Positions 18,743 through 28,793 are shown, counted from the stretch's first letter. The stretch: DNA of 64,000 nucleotides from UBA961 sp014191195 (GCA_964204605.1 OZ123195.1:1116001-1180000); one strand, 5' to 3'. Notes: a model not told the origin generated them from the sequence alone. Made by a program: numbers and translations.

Positions 18743-21253
18743 ATGAAAAAAGCAGTAATTATGGCAGGTGGATTTGGAACAAGACTGCGTCCATTAACGA
18801 TGAGCATTCCAAAACCTATGGTACCTTTAATGAATGTACCAATGATGGAACATATAGTTCATTTATTAAAGAATCATCATATAACAGATATTGTTTCCTT
18901 ACTCTATTATCATCCAGAATATATAATCTCTCATTTTGGTGATGGTAGCGAATTTGGAATATCAATGAATTATGTTCAAGCTGCAGCTGATTATGGAACA
19001 GCAGGTAGTGTAAGAAATGCTTCTGATATGTTAAAAGAGCCATGTATTATTATCAGTGGCGATGTTTTAACAGATTTTGATTTGACTGCTGCATTAGCAT
19101 TTCATAAAGAACATAATGCCAAGGCAACAATATTGCTTACCCGTATTGCTAATCCTTTGCAATATGGCATTGTTATGACAGATGAATCTTCACGAATAAC
19201 TCGATTCTTAGAAAAACCCTCATGGGGCGAAGTATTTTCAGATACTATTAATACAGGCATTTATATTCTGGAACCGGAAGTATTAGATCTTGTTCCATTT
19301 CAGAGAGAATTTGATTTTAGTAAAGACTTATTCCCTTTAATGCTTAAGCTTGGCCTGCCATTATATGGCTATATTGCTAATGGTTATTGGAGAGATATTG
19401 GAAATTTAAATGAATATCAAATTGCTTGCGAAGATATTTTACATGGAAAAGCACAAGTAAGCATAAAGGGGGCCAATAATGGTAATACATATATAGGGCA
19501 AGGCTCACATATTGATTCTACATCTTCACTTCAAGGTAGTGTTGTTATTGGCGAGCATACTAGCATTGGCGCTTATTCTAAAGTTCAATATTGCTCTATT
19601 GGAGATAATGTAAAGATTGGCAATAATGTTCAGATGTCTGGATGTGTTTTATGGGATAATATAACAATCGGAGACGGGGCTTCATTAACTGATACTGTTA
19701 TTTGTCATGGCACTACAATTGGCAATAATGCAACGATCAGTGAAAATGTATTTATTGCAGAAGATTGCTCTATTGGAGATGATGCCACTTTATTACCTAA
19801 TATCAAATTATGGCCTAGAAAGCAAGTAGAAAAAGGCGCTATTTTATCAAGGTCACTTGTACAAGAAGAAAAATGGTTAAGAGAATTATTTACAGGCTCT
19901 CGAGTAACTGGATTATCTAATCTTGAAATCAATCCAGAATTTGCTGCTAAATTAGGAGCATCTATCGGTAATGCTTTAGGTGCAGGTGTTACTGTGGTTG
20001 CTAGTAGAGATGCTGATGCAGTATCTAGAATGACACAAAGAGCTTTATTAGCCGGATTAATGAGTACCGGTATTACAGTAAATGATTTACAAATCACACC
20101 AATTCCATTGGCCAGACAAGAATTAAGAAATGGTAAAGCAGTTGCAGGATTCCATGTCAGAAGATCTATTCGCCACCCGGAAACAACAGATATCATTCTA
20201 TTTAATGGAGATGGAAGAGATTTACCTGTTTCTAAAGCTAAATCAATAGAGCGTTTCTTTTTTGGTGAAGATATAAAAAGAGTCTCTTATGATAAAGTTG
20301 GTAGTATTGTTTTTCCTGAAAGAAGTTCAGAAGCATATGCAGCTAGATTTACTGATGCTTTAAATGTAGATGCAATAAAAGAACATCATTTTAAATTATT
20401 AGTGGATTATTCTAATGGTTTAGCATCAGTTACATTTCCTACTCTTCTTGGGAAATTAGCTGCAAATGTAGTAGCGCTTAATAGCTATATGGATACAATC
20501 AAGGGGTTTTCTGATATAAGAACAGATATTGAAGCTGCAGAAACTGGTGACATAGTAAAAGCATTGAATTATGAATTTGGATTGAAAATTGACGCTTCTG
20601 CAGAAAAAATAGCAGTTGTAGATGCTCATGGACATTGGTATCCACCTAATCGATTATTAACATTAGTAACCAAATTAGTATTAGAATCACATAAAGATCA
20701 TGCACCATATTCTATAGCAGTACCTGTTTTAGCAAGCTCTGAAATAGAGGCTATTGCAAAACAATATAATGTTCAAGTAATCAGAATTAAAAACAATCAC
20801 TCTGCAATGATGGATGCAACCCTGCAAAAAGATGTATTATTTGTTGGCGATACAAGAGGAAGATTTATTTTTCCTGAATATTTATTTGCATCAGACGGAA
20901 TGTTTAGCCTGGCAAAAGTTCTTGAAATGCTTGCTTTAACAGGTTATACATTTTCTGCCCTCCATGAAGAATTACCCAAATATGCCCAAAAACAGATTTC
21001 AATTCCATGCAAATGGGATATGAAAGGTACTGTGATGAGAAAAGCTATGGAATATAGTGAAGGACTTCAAAGAACATTGATAGATGGAGTAAAGATAGTA
21101 GAAAAAGATTGCACGATTGTCTTATTGCCAGACAGAGAAAGGCCAGCATTTATGATTTATGTTGAGTCTATGGATGAAACTTTGACTAAAGTTAAAGCTG
21201 ATATATATTCTCATTATGTAAAGGAATGGAGTGAATGGGAATCAAAAGGCTAA
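18743..21253 (+). CDS. Mannose-1-phosphate guanylyltransferase / phosphomannomutase-like fusion
   Basis: 836-aa fusion. Residues 1-230 are a nucleotidyltransferase (MAGGFGTRLRPLT, then PKPMVPLMN); about 245-365 are hexapeptide left-handed helix repeats (IGDNVKIGNNVQM type); from about 385 the phosphohexomutase-like domains follow. It should make GDP-mannose for surface glycans. The mutase serine loop, normally SASHNP-like, reads HVRRSIRHPE near residue 471, so the mutase half probably lacks normal activity; this degeneracy is a known trait of this fusion family. ATG 18743 with AAGG upstream is preferred to the TTG at 18725. It overlaps the alpha-galactosidase gene by 19 nt. Confidence 0.88.
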   Translation: MKKAVIMAGGFGTRLRPLTMSIPKPMVPLMNVPMMEHIVHLLKNHHITDIVSLLYYHPEYIISHFGDGSEFGISMNYVQAAADYGTAGSVRNASDMLKEPCIIISGDVLTDFDLTAALAFHKEHNAKATILLTRIANPLQYGIVMTDESSRITRFLEKPSWGEVFSDTINTGIYILEPEVLDLVPFQREFDFSKDLFPLMLKLGLPLYGYIANGYWRDIGNLNEYQIACEDILHGKAQVSIKGANNGNTYIGQGSHIDSTSSLQGSVVIGEHTSIGAYSKVQYCSIGDNVKIGNNVQMSGCVLWDNITIGDGASLTDTVICHGTTIGNNATISENVFIAEDCSIGDDATLLPNIKLWPRKQVEKGAILSRSLVQEEKWLRELFTGSRVTGLSNLEINPEFAAKLGASIGNALGAGVTVVASRDADAVSRMTQRALLAGLMSTGITVNDLQITPIPLARQELRNGKAVAGFHVRRSIRHPETTDIILFNGDGRDLPVSKAKSIERFFFGEDIKRVSYDKVGSIVFPERSSEAYAARFTDALNVDAIKEHHFKLLVDYSNGLASVTFPTLLGKLAANVVALNSYMDTIKGFSDIRTDIEAAETGDIVKALNYEFGLKIDASAEKIAVVDAHGHWYPPNRLLTLVTKLVLESHKDHAPYSIAVPVLASSEIEAIAKQYNVQVIRIKNNHSAMMDATLQKDVLFVGDTRGRFIFPEYLFASDGMFSLAKVLEMLALTGYTFSALHEELPKYAQKQISIPCKWDMKGTVMRKAMEYSEGLQRTLIDGVKIVEKDCTIVLLPDRERPAFMIYVESMDETLTKVKADIYSHYVKEWSEWESKG

Positions 21254-23517
21254 TTACACTATTTTTATCTATCATATTCTCTATAATATATCTTCATTTC
21301 ACTGGATATTCACAAGAATTTGATACAGTAGATATTGCTCGTATTGATATTTCTGATATGAAGCAAGACTTTGGCATTCCATGTAAAAATTGTTCTGTAA
21401 CTGGAAATAAAATAAGCATTGCAGGCAAAACCTATAGTAAAGGCTTAGGAACTCATTCTGGAAGTAAACTCACATTAGAAATTGACAAGAATGCTCATAG
21501 ATTTCATGCATTTGTAGGTATTGATGATTATATTTTCCCTGATATTGGGTCAGCAGAATTTCTTGTTTTAGGAAATGGAAAAGTATTATGGCGCTCTGGC
21601 ATCATGAAAAGAGGGATGCCTGCAAAAGAATGCAATATCTTATTAGATTCTATGCAATTCTGTGAATTATTAGTGTTTAATGGAGATGATAATATCTATT
21701 CAGACCATGCAAATTGGGCCGATGCATATTTTATCATGAATAAAAATACAATACCAAAACCATATAAAAGAATCATTGATTCAGCCATTATCCTCACTCC
21801 TGCAGAACCACTTACACCAAGGATTCATAGCGTACATAGTTATGGTGCTAAACCTAATAAACAGATCTTATATTATATTCCTGTTAGTGGTGTAAAACCT
21901 ATTGATTTACTTGTAAGTTCATTACCTAAAGGCCTTACTTATGACCCAATTTCACAGATTATCACAGGGCAATTATCTATTCCTGGTATATATCCTTTAC
22001 TAATTACAGCAATTAATCAATATGGAAATCAAACAAAAAAGCTTGATATCATCATTGGAGATACAATCAGTTATACACCCATTTTAGGATGGTCTAGTTG
22101 GTATACATATTGGGAATATATTACTCAAAAAGATATAATAAGTCAAGCTTTAGCTCTTAAAAAAACTGGTCTAGCTGATTATGGCTTCAATTATATCATG
22201 GTAGACGATGGATGGCAAGATACCAGTATTCAACAAAGTAAAGCTGGGCTTAAAGCATCAAGTAGATTCCCTGATCTAAGAGGATTAGGTGATACTCTGC
22301 ATGCTTTAGGATATAAATATGGATTATATTCTTCGCCCGGGCCTTTAACATGTGTTCAATTACCAGGATCATATGGACATGAATTACAAGATGCAGACTT
22401 TTTTTGCTCAGTAGGAGCAGATCTTGTTAAATATGATTGGTGCTATTATCAACAAATCTATGATTCATTGATGAAACAAAACAATGCATCAATTATCAAA
22501 GAATCAAAAAGACCATTTGAACTATTATCAAACTATTTACAACAATGTTCATCACGCGATATTTTTTTTAATATATGTCAGTATGGTAATAATGATGTGT
22601 GGAAATGGGCCAGATCTGCCGGAGGAAATTCATGGAGAACCACAACTGATATTCAAGATAATTGGTGGAGTGTATCAAATACAATAGGATTTACTCAGCA
22701 AGGATTGCAAGCTTACTCTGGTTTTAATGGATGGAATGATATGGACTTTTTAAGAATTGGAAATTCACTTCCCGGTATTCATAAAAGGCCCACTCAATTA
22801 ACTCCTCAAGAACAATATAGCCACGTATCCTTATGGGCATTATTAAATTCTCCATTGATATTATCATGCTATGTAGATGAATTAGATTCATTTTCACTTA
22901 ATCTTTTGAAAAACGAAGAAGTATTATCGATAAATCAAGATAAATTAGGAAAACAAGGAGATAGAATTTTTAAAGATATCTGGCAAGAAGTATGGGCAAA
23001 AAAATTGGATAGTAATGCCCTAGCAATTGGTATGTTCAATAGAGATGATATCATTCATCAAACGATAACAGTGAATTGGGAGCAATTACAAATTTCAGAT
23101 CCTAATAAAAGATTTATCATTAGAGATCTTTGGCGAGGTAAAAATATAGGTACTTTTTCAGGATCATTTACTGCTCAAGTGCCAGATCATGGGGTATTAT
23201 TGTTCAAAATGATACCAGAAAGTCCAGTGAACACAGATAATACAATCATTGATGATATTGCTTCAATCAATATTTCACCAATTCCTGCTTCAGACATAAT
23301 ACGAATTTCTATAAAGAATCCAGTAAGCGGCAAAATTTCTATTGAAATGTATTCAATAACCGGAGCATTTGTAAAAGAAATCTATAATGGATTTGCAGAT
23401 TCAGGTGAAATGTCAATAGTTAATGATAGCATATCTTTATTAGAAAATGGAATCTATATTGTACGATTACATAACCCAATTTCTTCTGCATCATGCCTTT
23501 TAAAAGTAGTTCATTAA
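21235..23517 (+). CDS. Secreted GH27 alpha-galactosidase with NPCBM and T9SS tail
   Basis: 760 aa. Signal peptide to about residue 27 (LITLFLSIIFSIIYL, then GYSQ); NPCBM carbohydrate-binding domain about 35-170 (KGLGTHSGSKLTLEID through DHANWADAY); an Ig-like He_PIG domain about 195-275; then a GH27 melibiase domain beginning GWSSWYTYW. The nucleophile is probably Asp401 in VKYDWC and the acid/base Asp504 in GWNDMDF. The last 80 residues (SPIPASDIIRISI through ENGIYIVRLHN) fit a T9SS type A sorting domain, so it is probably surface-attached or secreted through SprA. Likely substrate: terminal alpha-galactosides of polysaccharides. AAGGA precedes the ATG inside the upstream gene. Confidence 0.9.
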   Translation: MGIKRLITLFLSIIFSIIYLHFTGYSQEFDTVDIARIDISDMKQDFGIPCKNCSVTGNKISIAGKTYSKGLGTHSGSKLTLEIDKNAHRFHAFVGIDDYIFPDIGSAEFLVLGNGKVLWRSGIMKRGMPAKECNILLDSMQFCELLVFNGDDNIYSDHANWADAYFIMNKNTIPKPYKRIIDSAIILTPAEPLTPRIHSVHSYGAKPNKQILYYIPVSGVKPIDLLVSSLPKGLTYDPISQIITGQLSIPGIYPLLITAINQYGNQTKKLDIIIGDTISYTPILGWSSWYTYWEYITQKDIISQALALKKTGLADYGFNYIMVDDGWQDTSIQQSKAGLKASSRFPDLRGLGDTLHALGYKYGLYSSPGPLTCVQLPGSYGHELQDADFFCSVGADLVKYDWCYYQQIYDSLMKQNNASIIKESKRPFELLSNYLQQCSSRDIFFNICQYGNNDVWKWARSAGGNSWRTTTDIQDNWWSVSNTIGFTQQGLQAYSGFNGWNDMDFLRIGNSLPGIHKRPTQLTPQEQYSHVSLWALLNSPLILSCYVDELDSFSLNLLKNEEVLSINQDKLGKQGDRIFKDIWQEVWAKKLDSNALAIGMFNRDDIIHQTITVNWEQLQISDPNKRFIIRDLWRGKNIGTFSGSFTAQVPDHGVLLFKMIPESPVNTDNTIIDDIASINISPIPASDIIRISIKNPVSGKISIEMYSITGAFVKEIYNGFADSGEMSIVNDSISLLENGIYIVRLHNPISSASCLLKVVH

Positions 23518-23583
23518 CATCAATTCCCTATATTTTCATTCAAATTCACATAAGCCTTCAAAAATATTCCCATATAATGTTGA

Positions 23584-23611
23584 CTAACTAATTGATATTG
23601 TTGCTAGTTAG
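23584..23611. repeat. 7-bp inverted repeat upstream of the EIIA gene
   Basis: CTAACTA at 23584-23590 and TAGTTAG at 23605-23611 are perfect reverse complements separated by 14 nt, 24 nt before the next ATG. It may be an operator or a leader hairpin; no T-run follows, so it is not a terminator. Confidence 0.35.
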
Positions 23612-23634
23612 AATGTTTAAATACCAATAATGCC

Positions 23635-24096
23635 ATGAAAATAACTGAAATTCTTAAACCATCAGCAATACTATTAAAACAAGAAATTACAAGCAAAGAG
23701 CAAGTACTTGATACCATGCTTAATTGTTTGGAGAAAACTGGTTTATTAGCAAAGCCTGATGAAGCACGTAAAGCTGTTTTGGAAAGAGAAAAAATAATGT
23801 CAACAGGGATTGGCAAAGGTTTTGCACTTCCTCATGGAAAAACTAATCATATAAATGAGACAGTAGGTGCTTTTCTAACACTTAAAAATCCTATAGATTT
23901 CAACTCTTTAGATCAAGAACCTGTGTCGATTGTATTTATGTTGATTGGAAGGGAGAATACTGTAGGGACACATTTACGATTATTAAGTAGAATCTCAAGA
24001 TTAATGAATAGTGATAGCTTTAGAGAGAATATTTTACAAGCAGATACTCCTGAACAAATAATTGAATTTTTTACTAAAGAAGAAGAAGATTTATGA
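23635..24096 (+). CDS. PTS EIIA-type protein, PtsN-like
   Basis: 153-aa stand-alone PTS EIIA domain of the fructose/nitrogen (PTS_EIIA_2) family. The phosphorylatable His is His67 in GFALPHGKTNH, preceded by the TGIGKG motif. No EI, HPr or sugar permease gene is nearby, so it is more likely a PtsN-type regulator than part of a sugar transporter. The stop overlaps the next ATG by 4 nt, coupling it to a small exported coiled-coil protein. Confidence 0.88.
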   Translation: MKITEILKPSAILLKQEITSKEQVLDTMLNCLEKTGLLAKPDEARKAVLEREKIMSTGIGKGFALPHGKTNHINETVGAFLTLKNPIDFNSLDQEPVSIVFMLIGRENTVGTHLRLLSRISRLMNSDSFRENILQADTPEQIIEFFTKEEEDL

Positions 24097-24518
24097 AAGA
24101 CATTAGTAGAATTTCCGTGATCTTATTTGTAATGATCATCACTTCCACTATAACATTTGCTCAACAGAATACAAAGTCCAATCCTGACATATCAGCAGCT
24201 AAGCAAGTGCTTACTATTATGAAATCACAAATTTTGAATTTAGCTCAAAATTTTCATAATCAAACAATGAAGTTTAAAGGGCAATATGAAGGGCAAACAA
24301 AGCAGATTATTGATGGATATAAAAAACAAATCCAACAATTAAAGCAAGAGTTATCTGGAGTAGAAACTAGTTTAACTGATTTATCTAGTCAATTAGAAAA
24401 ACAAGCAAAAGAAAACGATGCCAATCTAAAAACGCAGTATCAAGATTTGACCAAAAATTTAGAAGAATCGATAAAAAAATTAGATACTAAATTAGATTCC
24501 CTTTCTAAAGTTAATTAG
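24093..24518 (+). CDS. Exported coiled-coil protein of unknown function
   Basis: 141 aa. A signal peptide covers about residues 1-23 (VILFVMIITSTITFAQ). The rest is polar and helical, rich in Lys, Gln and Leu with heptad spacing (QIQQLKQEL, LSSQLEKQ, LEESIKKLDTKLDSL), predicting a long coiled coil in the periplasm, somewhat like Skp/OmpH in build but without a recognisable family signature. It overlaps the EIIA gene by 4 nt. I do not recognise it as a named family. Confidence 0.7.
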   Translation: MKDISRISVILFVMIITSTITFAQQNTKSNPDISAAKQVLTIMKSQILNLAQNFHNQTMKFKGQYEGQTKQIIDGYKKQIQQLKQELSGVETSLTDLSSQLEKQAKENDANLKTQYQDLTKNLEESIKKLDTKLDSLSKVN

Positions 24519-24672
24519 TATTTATTTGTTTGATCGTTTATTATATTTAGTAATTCTTGAAAATATATATAGCTTAATGTGAAACATATTCACGTTTTCA
24601 TAAGGCTTCATATATGGTTCATATCTGGGTTGCATTCTAAGATATGGTTCTTCTATAGTTTTTTTTAGTTTT

Positions 24673-25560
24673 ATGAAAATAGATGCTCATCAACCTATTG
24701 GTGTATTTGATTCTGGTGTAGGCGGCTTAACCGTCTTAAAACACCTGGTACAGGCAATGCCTGATGAACAATTTGTCTATTTAGGGGATACCGCTAGAGT
24801 TCCATATGGTAATAAGTCTAAGCAAACAATAGAGCATTATACTATTCAATGCATCGATTTTTTATTAGGATTTAATGTTAAAGCAATTGTTATAGCATGT
24901 AATACAGCATCTGCTTTAGCTTTAGAAATTGCACAGAAACATTCCCCCATTCCTATAATTGGTATGATTGAACCAGCAGCCCACTATGCAATTGAATCAT
25001 CACTTAATGGGAATATAGGAATAATAGGCACTAGGGCAACAATACATTCACAGGCCTATGAAAAAGCAATAAGCACATATGCAGATACATTACATAAAGA
25101 TACACACATTACTAGTATAGCATGTCCCCTCTTTGTTCCATTAGTAGAAGAAGATTGGGTGAATCATCCAGCAGCAACTGTGATAGCAAAGGAATATTTA
25201 TCACCTCTTATATCAAAGAATATTGATACACTTGTTTTAGGATGCACTCATTATCCATTATTAAAAGATTTAATTACTGGTATATTGCCCAATATCACCT
25301 TGATTGACTGTGGTTATACTGCATCAAAACTTATAACAAAAATGTTAGGAATACATTCGCATCAAGTAAGTTCTTCTAAGCCTAAAAGAATATACTTGTA
25401 TACTACTGATACAGTCCATTCATTTAGTGTGATTGCTGAGCGTTGTCTTGGATTTGCATTACAAGATCCAATCAATATTACAACAGAAGTTTTAGAGCAT
25501 AATCCTTCGGAATATGCTAAACATATTGGTTATTTGGACAATGAACATGTAAGACAATAA
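24673..25560 (+). CDS. murI: Glutamate racemase
   Basis: Makes D-glutamate for peptidoglycan from L-glutamate, 295 aa. The two catalytic cysteines are in ACNTAS (Cys76) and LGCTHYPLL (Cys191). Also visible are GVFDSGVGGLTVL at the N terminus and YLGDTARVPYGNKS. It has its own 154-nt upstream region and is followed at about 95 nt by the permease pair. Confidence 0.96.
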   Translation: MKIDAHQPIGVFDSGVGGLTVLKHLVQAMPDEQFVYLGDTARVPYGNKSKQTIEHYTIQCIDFLLGFNVKAIVIACNTASALALEIAQKHSPIPIIGMIEPAAHYAIESSLNGNIGIIGTRATIHSQAYEKAISTYADTLHKDTHITSIACPLFVPLVEEDWVNHPAATVIAKEYLSPLISKNIDTLVLGCTHYPLLKDLITGILPNITLIDCGYTASKLITKMLGIHSHQVSSSKPKRIYLYTTDTVHSFSVIAERCLGFALQDPINITTEVLEHNPSEYAKHIGYLDNEHVRQ

Positions 25561-25655
25561 TAATCTATGCATCAAAAATCAAACTTTGTTAATTTGCGAT
25601 GTACATCTCACAACTCTTTCGTACATGTTACACCTTTTATCATTACTCTATTTCA

Positions 25656-26582
25656 ATGATTTCTTATATAATTCGCAAATGTGGATATGCTTTAGCAGTA
25701 TTATTTGGAGTTGTAACAACAGCATTCCTTATCAATTTTGTTTTGCCCGGAGACCCAGCCCGTCTAATGTTGGGCCAAAGGGCAGATGAACAATCTATAC
25801 AAGCATTAAGAGTTCAATTAGGCTTAGATAAACCTATGTATGAACAGTATACAAAATACATTGGAAGATTAATTCAGGGAGATTTAGGAGTATCATATTC
25901 TACCAATAGAGATGTTCTGGAAACAATTGTTGATAAATTTCCAGCCACGGCATTATTGGCGATAACTGCGATGTTTTTTTCAACATTACTGGGAATCATT
26001 CTTGGAATTATTGCCGCAATAAAAGCAAATACATGGATTGATGCTACAACGATGGGTTTTGCATTATTAGGAATTTCCTTACCTTCATTTGTTTTTGGAC
26101 TATTATTGCTTTTACTCTTTGGAGAAATTTGGAAAATATTGCCATCATCCGGATATATTGACAAAGGGATAAGTCATTTATTTTTACCAATGATAACATT
26201 AGCTTTTAGGCCATTATCTATTATTGCAAGGGTTACCCGAAGCAGCATGTTAGATGTACTAAATCAAGATTATGTAAGAACTGCCAGGGCAAAAGGCTTA
26301 TCTGAATCATCTGTAATTCTGCGCCATGCTTTAAGAAATGCTTTAAATCCAGTTGTTACAACCGTAAGTGCTTGGTTTTCTGGTTTATTGGCTGGTACTT
26401 TTTTTGTAGAGTATATCTTTAATTGGCCGGGAATTGGAACTCTTGCTATCAGCGCCATCGAAAAATTAGATTATCCAATTATTCAAGGTACTGTATTATT
26501 AACAGCTATCATTTTTGTGGTAGTGAATGCAATAGTTGATATCATTTATGTATTCTTAGACCCTAAAGTTAAATTAAGCTAA
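25656..26582 (+). CDS. Peptide/nickel-type ABC transporter permease (DppB-like)
   Basis: 308-aa inner-membrane permease. The N terminus IIRKCGYALAVLFGVVTTAFLI plus FVLPGDPA is the standard DppB/OppB beginning, so ATG 25656 is preferred to the upstream ATG at 25599, whose extra 19 residues are not family-like. The cytoplasmic EAA loop is seen in YVRTARAKGLSESSVILRHALRNA, and about six membrane helices are visible. It pairs with the next gene; no ATPase or substrate-binding protein gene lies in the window, so the substrate (oligopeptide, metal or other) is unknown. Confidence 0.88.
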   Translation: MISYIIRKCGYALAVLFGVVTTAFLINFVLPGDPARLMLGQRADEQSIQALRVQLGLDKPMYEQYTKYIGRLIQGDLGVSYSTNRDVLETIVDKFPATALLAITAMFFSTLLGIILGIIAAIKANTWIDATTMGFALLGISLPSFVFGLLLLLLFGEIWKILPSSGYIDKGISHLFLPMITLAFRPLSIIARVTRSSMLDVLNQDYVRTARAKGLSESSVILRHALRNALNPVVTTVSAWFSGLLAGTFFVEYIFNWPGIGTLAISAIEKLDYPIIQGTVLLTAIIFVVVNAIVDIIYVFLDPKVKLS

Positions 26583-26603
26583 TTCATTTATATTCAAGAT
26601 ATT

Positions 26604-27707
26604 ATGTCACAAAATTTGAATACATCCTCTGTACAAATAAAAAGATCTGAAAGTCTGGGTGCATTAGCCTGGAAAAAACTAAAAAAACATCCAGCTGGTA
26701 TTACGGGCATGATAATCATAGGGTTATTAGTGTTAATTGCAGCTATGGCTGATATTATTAGCCCATTTTCTCCTACTTTAGCTGTACTTGAATATGCAGA
26801 AAAACCTTCTGGATTTGTAGGCAATGTTTTATTATTAAAAAACCCTTCAGATGAATCTCAGCCTAATGTATTACCTATACAAACCTTTAAAATATATAAA
26901 AATAGCGTCGAATACATTGATTTTGAAGGACTAAATGGAACAATTCAGATTCAGCAATTATATGGAAACAATGAATCCGAATGGCATACTACACCTACCT
27001 ATTATTTAGGTACAGACAGATTAGGCAGAGATGTATTTAGCAGATTAGTTTTTGGTGCTCGTATTAGTTTATTAGTAGGGGTTGTTTCACAATTAATTGC
27101 CCTTATCATTGGCATCGTGCTTGGCGCATTAGCAGGATTCTTTAGAGGTTGGGTAGACAATATAATTATGTGGTTTACAAATGTTATTTGGTCTTATCCA
27201 ACGATCCTATTGGCGATACTGCTTTCTTCTTTATTAAAGTTCACCAATAATATTATGGGGTTTTCCTTGAACCCTTTTTGGCAAACATTTATCGCAATCG
27301 GAATTTCAAGTTGGGTTGAAATTGCAAGAATAGTTCGTGGACAATTCTTTTCATTAAGAGAAATGGAATATGTAGAAGCTACTAGAGCCCTTGGTTTTGG
27401 CTCTATGAGAACAATTTTCAGACATATTCTGCCAAATGCCATTGGACCTATCATTGTATTATCTACTGCTGGCATTGCATCAGCTATTATTGCTGAAGCA
27501 GGACTCAGTTTTCTTGGGCTAGGCATTCAAAGGCCAGAACCATCATGGGGTATATTTATTTCAGATCATTATGGGTATATTTTTGCTGGTAAATATTGGG
27601 GCTTAACTGTATATCCAAGTATTGCAATTGCTGCAGCCGTTTATGGATTTAACCTCTTAGGGGATGGTCTACGCGATGCATTCGATCCTAAAGCAATTCA
27701 AAGATAG
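26604..27707 (+). CDS. Peptide/nickel-type ABC transporter permease (DppC-like)
   Basis: 367-aa partner permease. It has an OppC_N-type first helix (GMIIIGLLVLIAAMADII), TYYLGTDRLGRDVFSRLVFGARISL, the EAA loop YVEATRALGFGSMRTIFRHI and the closing EAGLSFLGLGIQRPEPSWG motif. Between helix 1 and the GTDRLGRD motif there is an extracytoplasmic stretch of about 85 residues, longer than in typical DppC (about 300 aa). It begins 21 nt after the DppB-like gene and ends 9 nt before holA. Confidence 0.88.
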   Translation: MSQNLNTSSVQIKRSESLGALAWKKLKKHPAGITGMIIIGLLVLIAAMADIISPFSPTLAVLEYAEKPSGFVGNVLLLKNPSDESQPNVLPIQTFKIYKNSVEYIDFEGLNGTIQIQQLYGNNESEWHTTPTYYLGTDRLGRDVFSRLVFGARISLLVGVVSQLIALIIGIVLGALAGFFRGWVDNIIMWFTNVIWSYPTILLAILLSSLLKFTNNIMGFSLNPFWQTFIAIGISSWVEIARIVRGQFFSLREMEYVEATRALGFGSMRTIFRHILPNAIGPIIVLSTAGIASAIIAEAGLSFLGLGIQRPEPSWGIFISDHYGYIFAGKYWGLTVYPSIAIAAAVYGFNLLGDGLRDAFDPKAIQR

Positions 27708-27716
27708 GTTCTAAGT

Positions 27717-28793
27717 ATGATAATTGATTCATTACAAGAGTTCTTTGATAATTCTACAGAATTACCAAATTCTCTCTTATTATTTGGAGAAGAAGAATTC
27801 TTAAAGGAAGAAGCTTATCATGTCGTTTTACAACACTTAGAAAATTCATGTAATTCAAAACCTGATATTGATATTGTAGATGCTGAACAAGTAAAAGAAC
27901 ATGCAATTATAGATATAGCAAGCGCTTTCCCATTTATATCTGATAAAAGAATTGTTGTTGTCAAAAATGCAGATAAGCTTTTTACATCAAAATCATCAAA
28001 AAGCGACAAAAAATCTGCCTTACTTTCCTATGTAAAAAACCCGCAACCATCTACATATTTAGTGTTATTAGGAAATTTTCAAGCATTGTGGGGAATCTCT
28101 TCAACGAAACAGAATTCTAGGCAACAAGACAAAGCAAAAAAAATACTCTCCACTATAAAGTTTCCTCTAGATCAATTAATCGATGCAATCCCTTGTCATG
28201 AATCTAAAAAAGTAACCGAAAAAGAATTATCTACGTGGATTACTCATAGATTAAAACATGATAATAAAGATATTCAACCAGAAGCAGCAGAATATATTAT
28301 TGCTAATGCAGGACAATCTTTAAGAGATATAGTGAATGAGATAGATAAACTAACTCTGTATGCACCTGCTGTACATACCTATACAATACAAGAAGTACTT
28401 GGCGTTGTAGGAAGCTCTAAAGTCTATAATGTTTTTGAATTACAAAAAAGTATTGGCAAAGGTGATTCTGCTAAAGCAATCGAAATCATTCATTTTATGA
28501 TGAAAGATGATAAACAAGAAATGTTAATCATCACAATGATAACTCGATATATTTTTTCACTCTTTAAATTATCCGATTCCATAAAAACCACTCAAAATCC
28601 TTATGAATTATCAAAATTGACTGGAATTAGTTCTTACTTCATACCCGAATATCAATCAGCCTTAAAAATATTTACACATACAAGATTAGAAAACGCTTTA
28701 TTTCTTTTGAGAAATGCAGATCTTACATTAAAATCAAGCTCAAAACCAGCCGTTTCGGTTCTGCAATCTCTTCTAATTTCAATGTTAGCTTAG
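27717..28793 (+). CDS. holA: DNA polymerase III subunit delta
   Basis: 358-aa clamp-loader delta subunit, which opens the sliding clamp during replication. Family features: LLFGEEEFLKEEAYH near the N terminus, FISDKRIVVVKNADKL, a Walker-less AAA-like fold, LSTWITHRL followed by AAEYIIANAGQSLRDIVNEIDKL, and a helical collar domain at the C terminus. It follows the permease genes by 9 nt and precedes rpsT, a common gene pair. Confidence 0.88.
   Translation: MIIDSLQEFFDNSTELPNSLLLFGEEEFLKEEAYHVVLQHLENSCNSKPDIDIVDAEQVKEHAIIDIASAFPFISDKRIVVVKNADKLFTSKSSKSDKKSALLSYVKNPQPSTYLVLLGNFQALWGISSTKQNSRQQDKAKKILSTIKFPLDQLIDAIPCHESKKVTEKELSTWITHRLKHDNKDIQPEAAEYIIANAGQSLRDIVNEIDKLTLYAPAVHTYTIQEVLGVVGSSKVYNVFELQKSIGKGDSAKAIEIIHFMMKDDKQEMLIITMITRYIFSLFKLSDSIKTTQNPYELSKLTGISSYFIPEYQSALKIFTHTRLENALFLLRNADLTLKSSSKPAVSVLQSLLISMLA

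Noticed and set aside
19705..20196. 163-aa minus-strand ORF inside the guanylyltransferase fusion
   Set aside because: Antisense shadow; no start signal and no recognisable domain.
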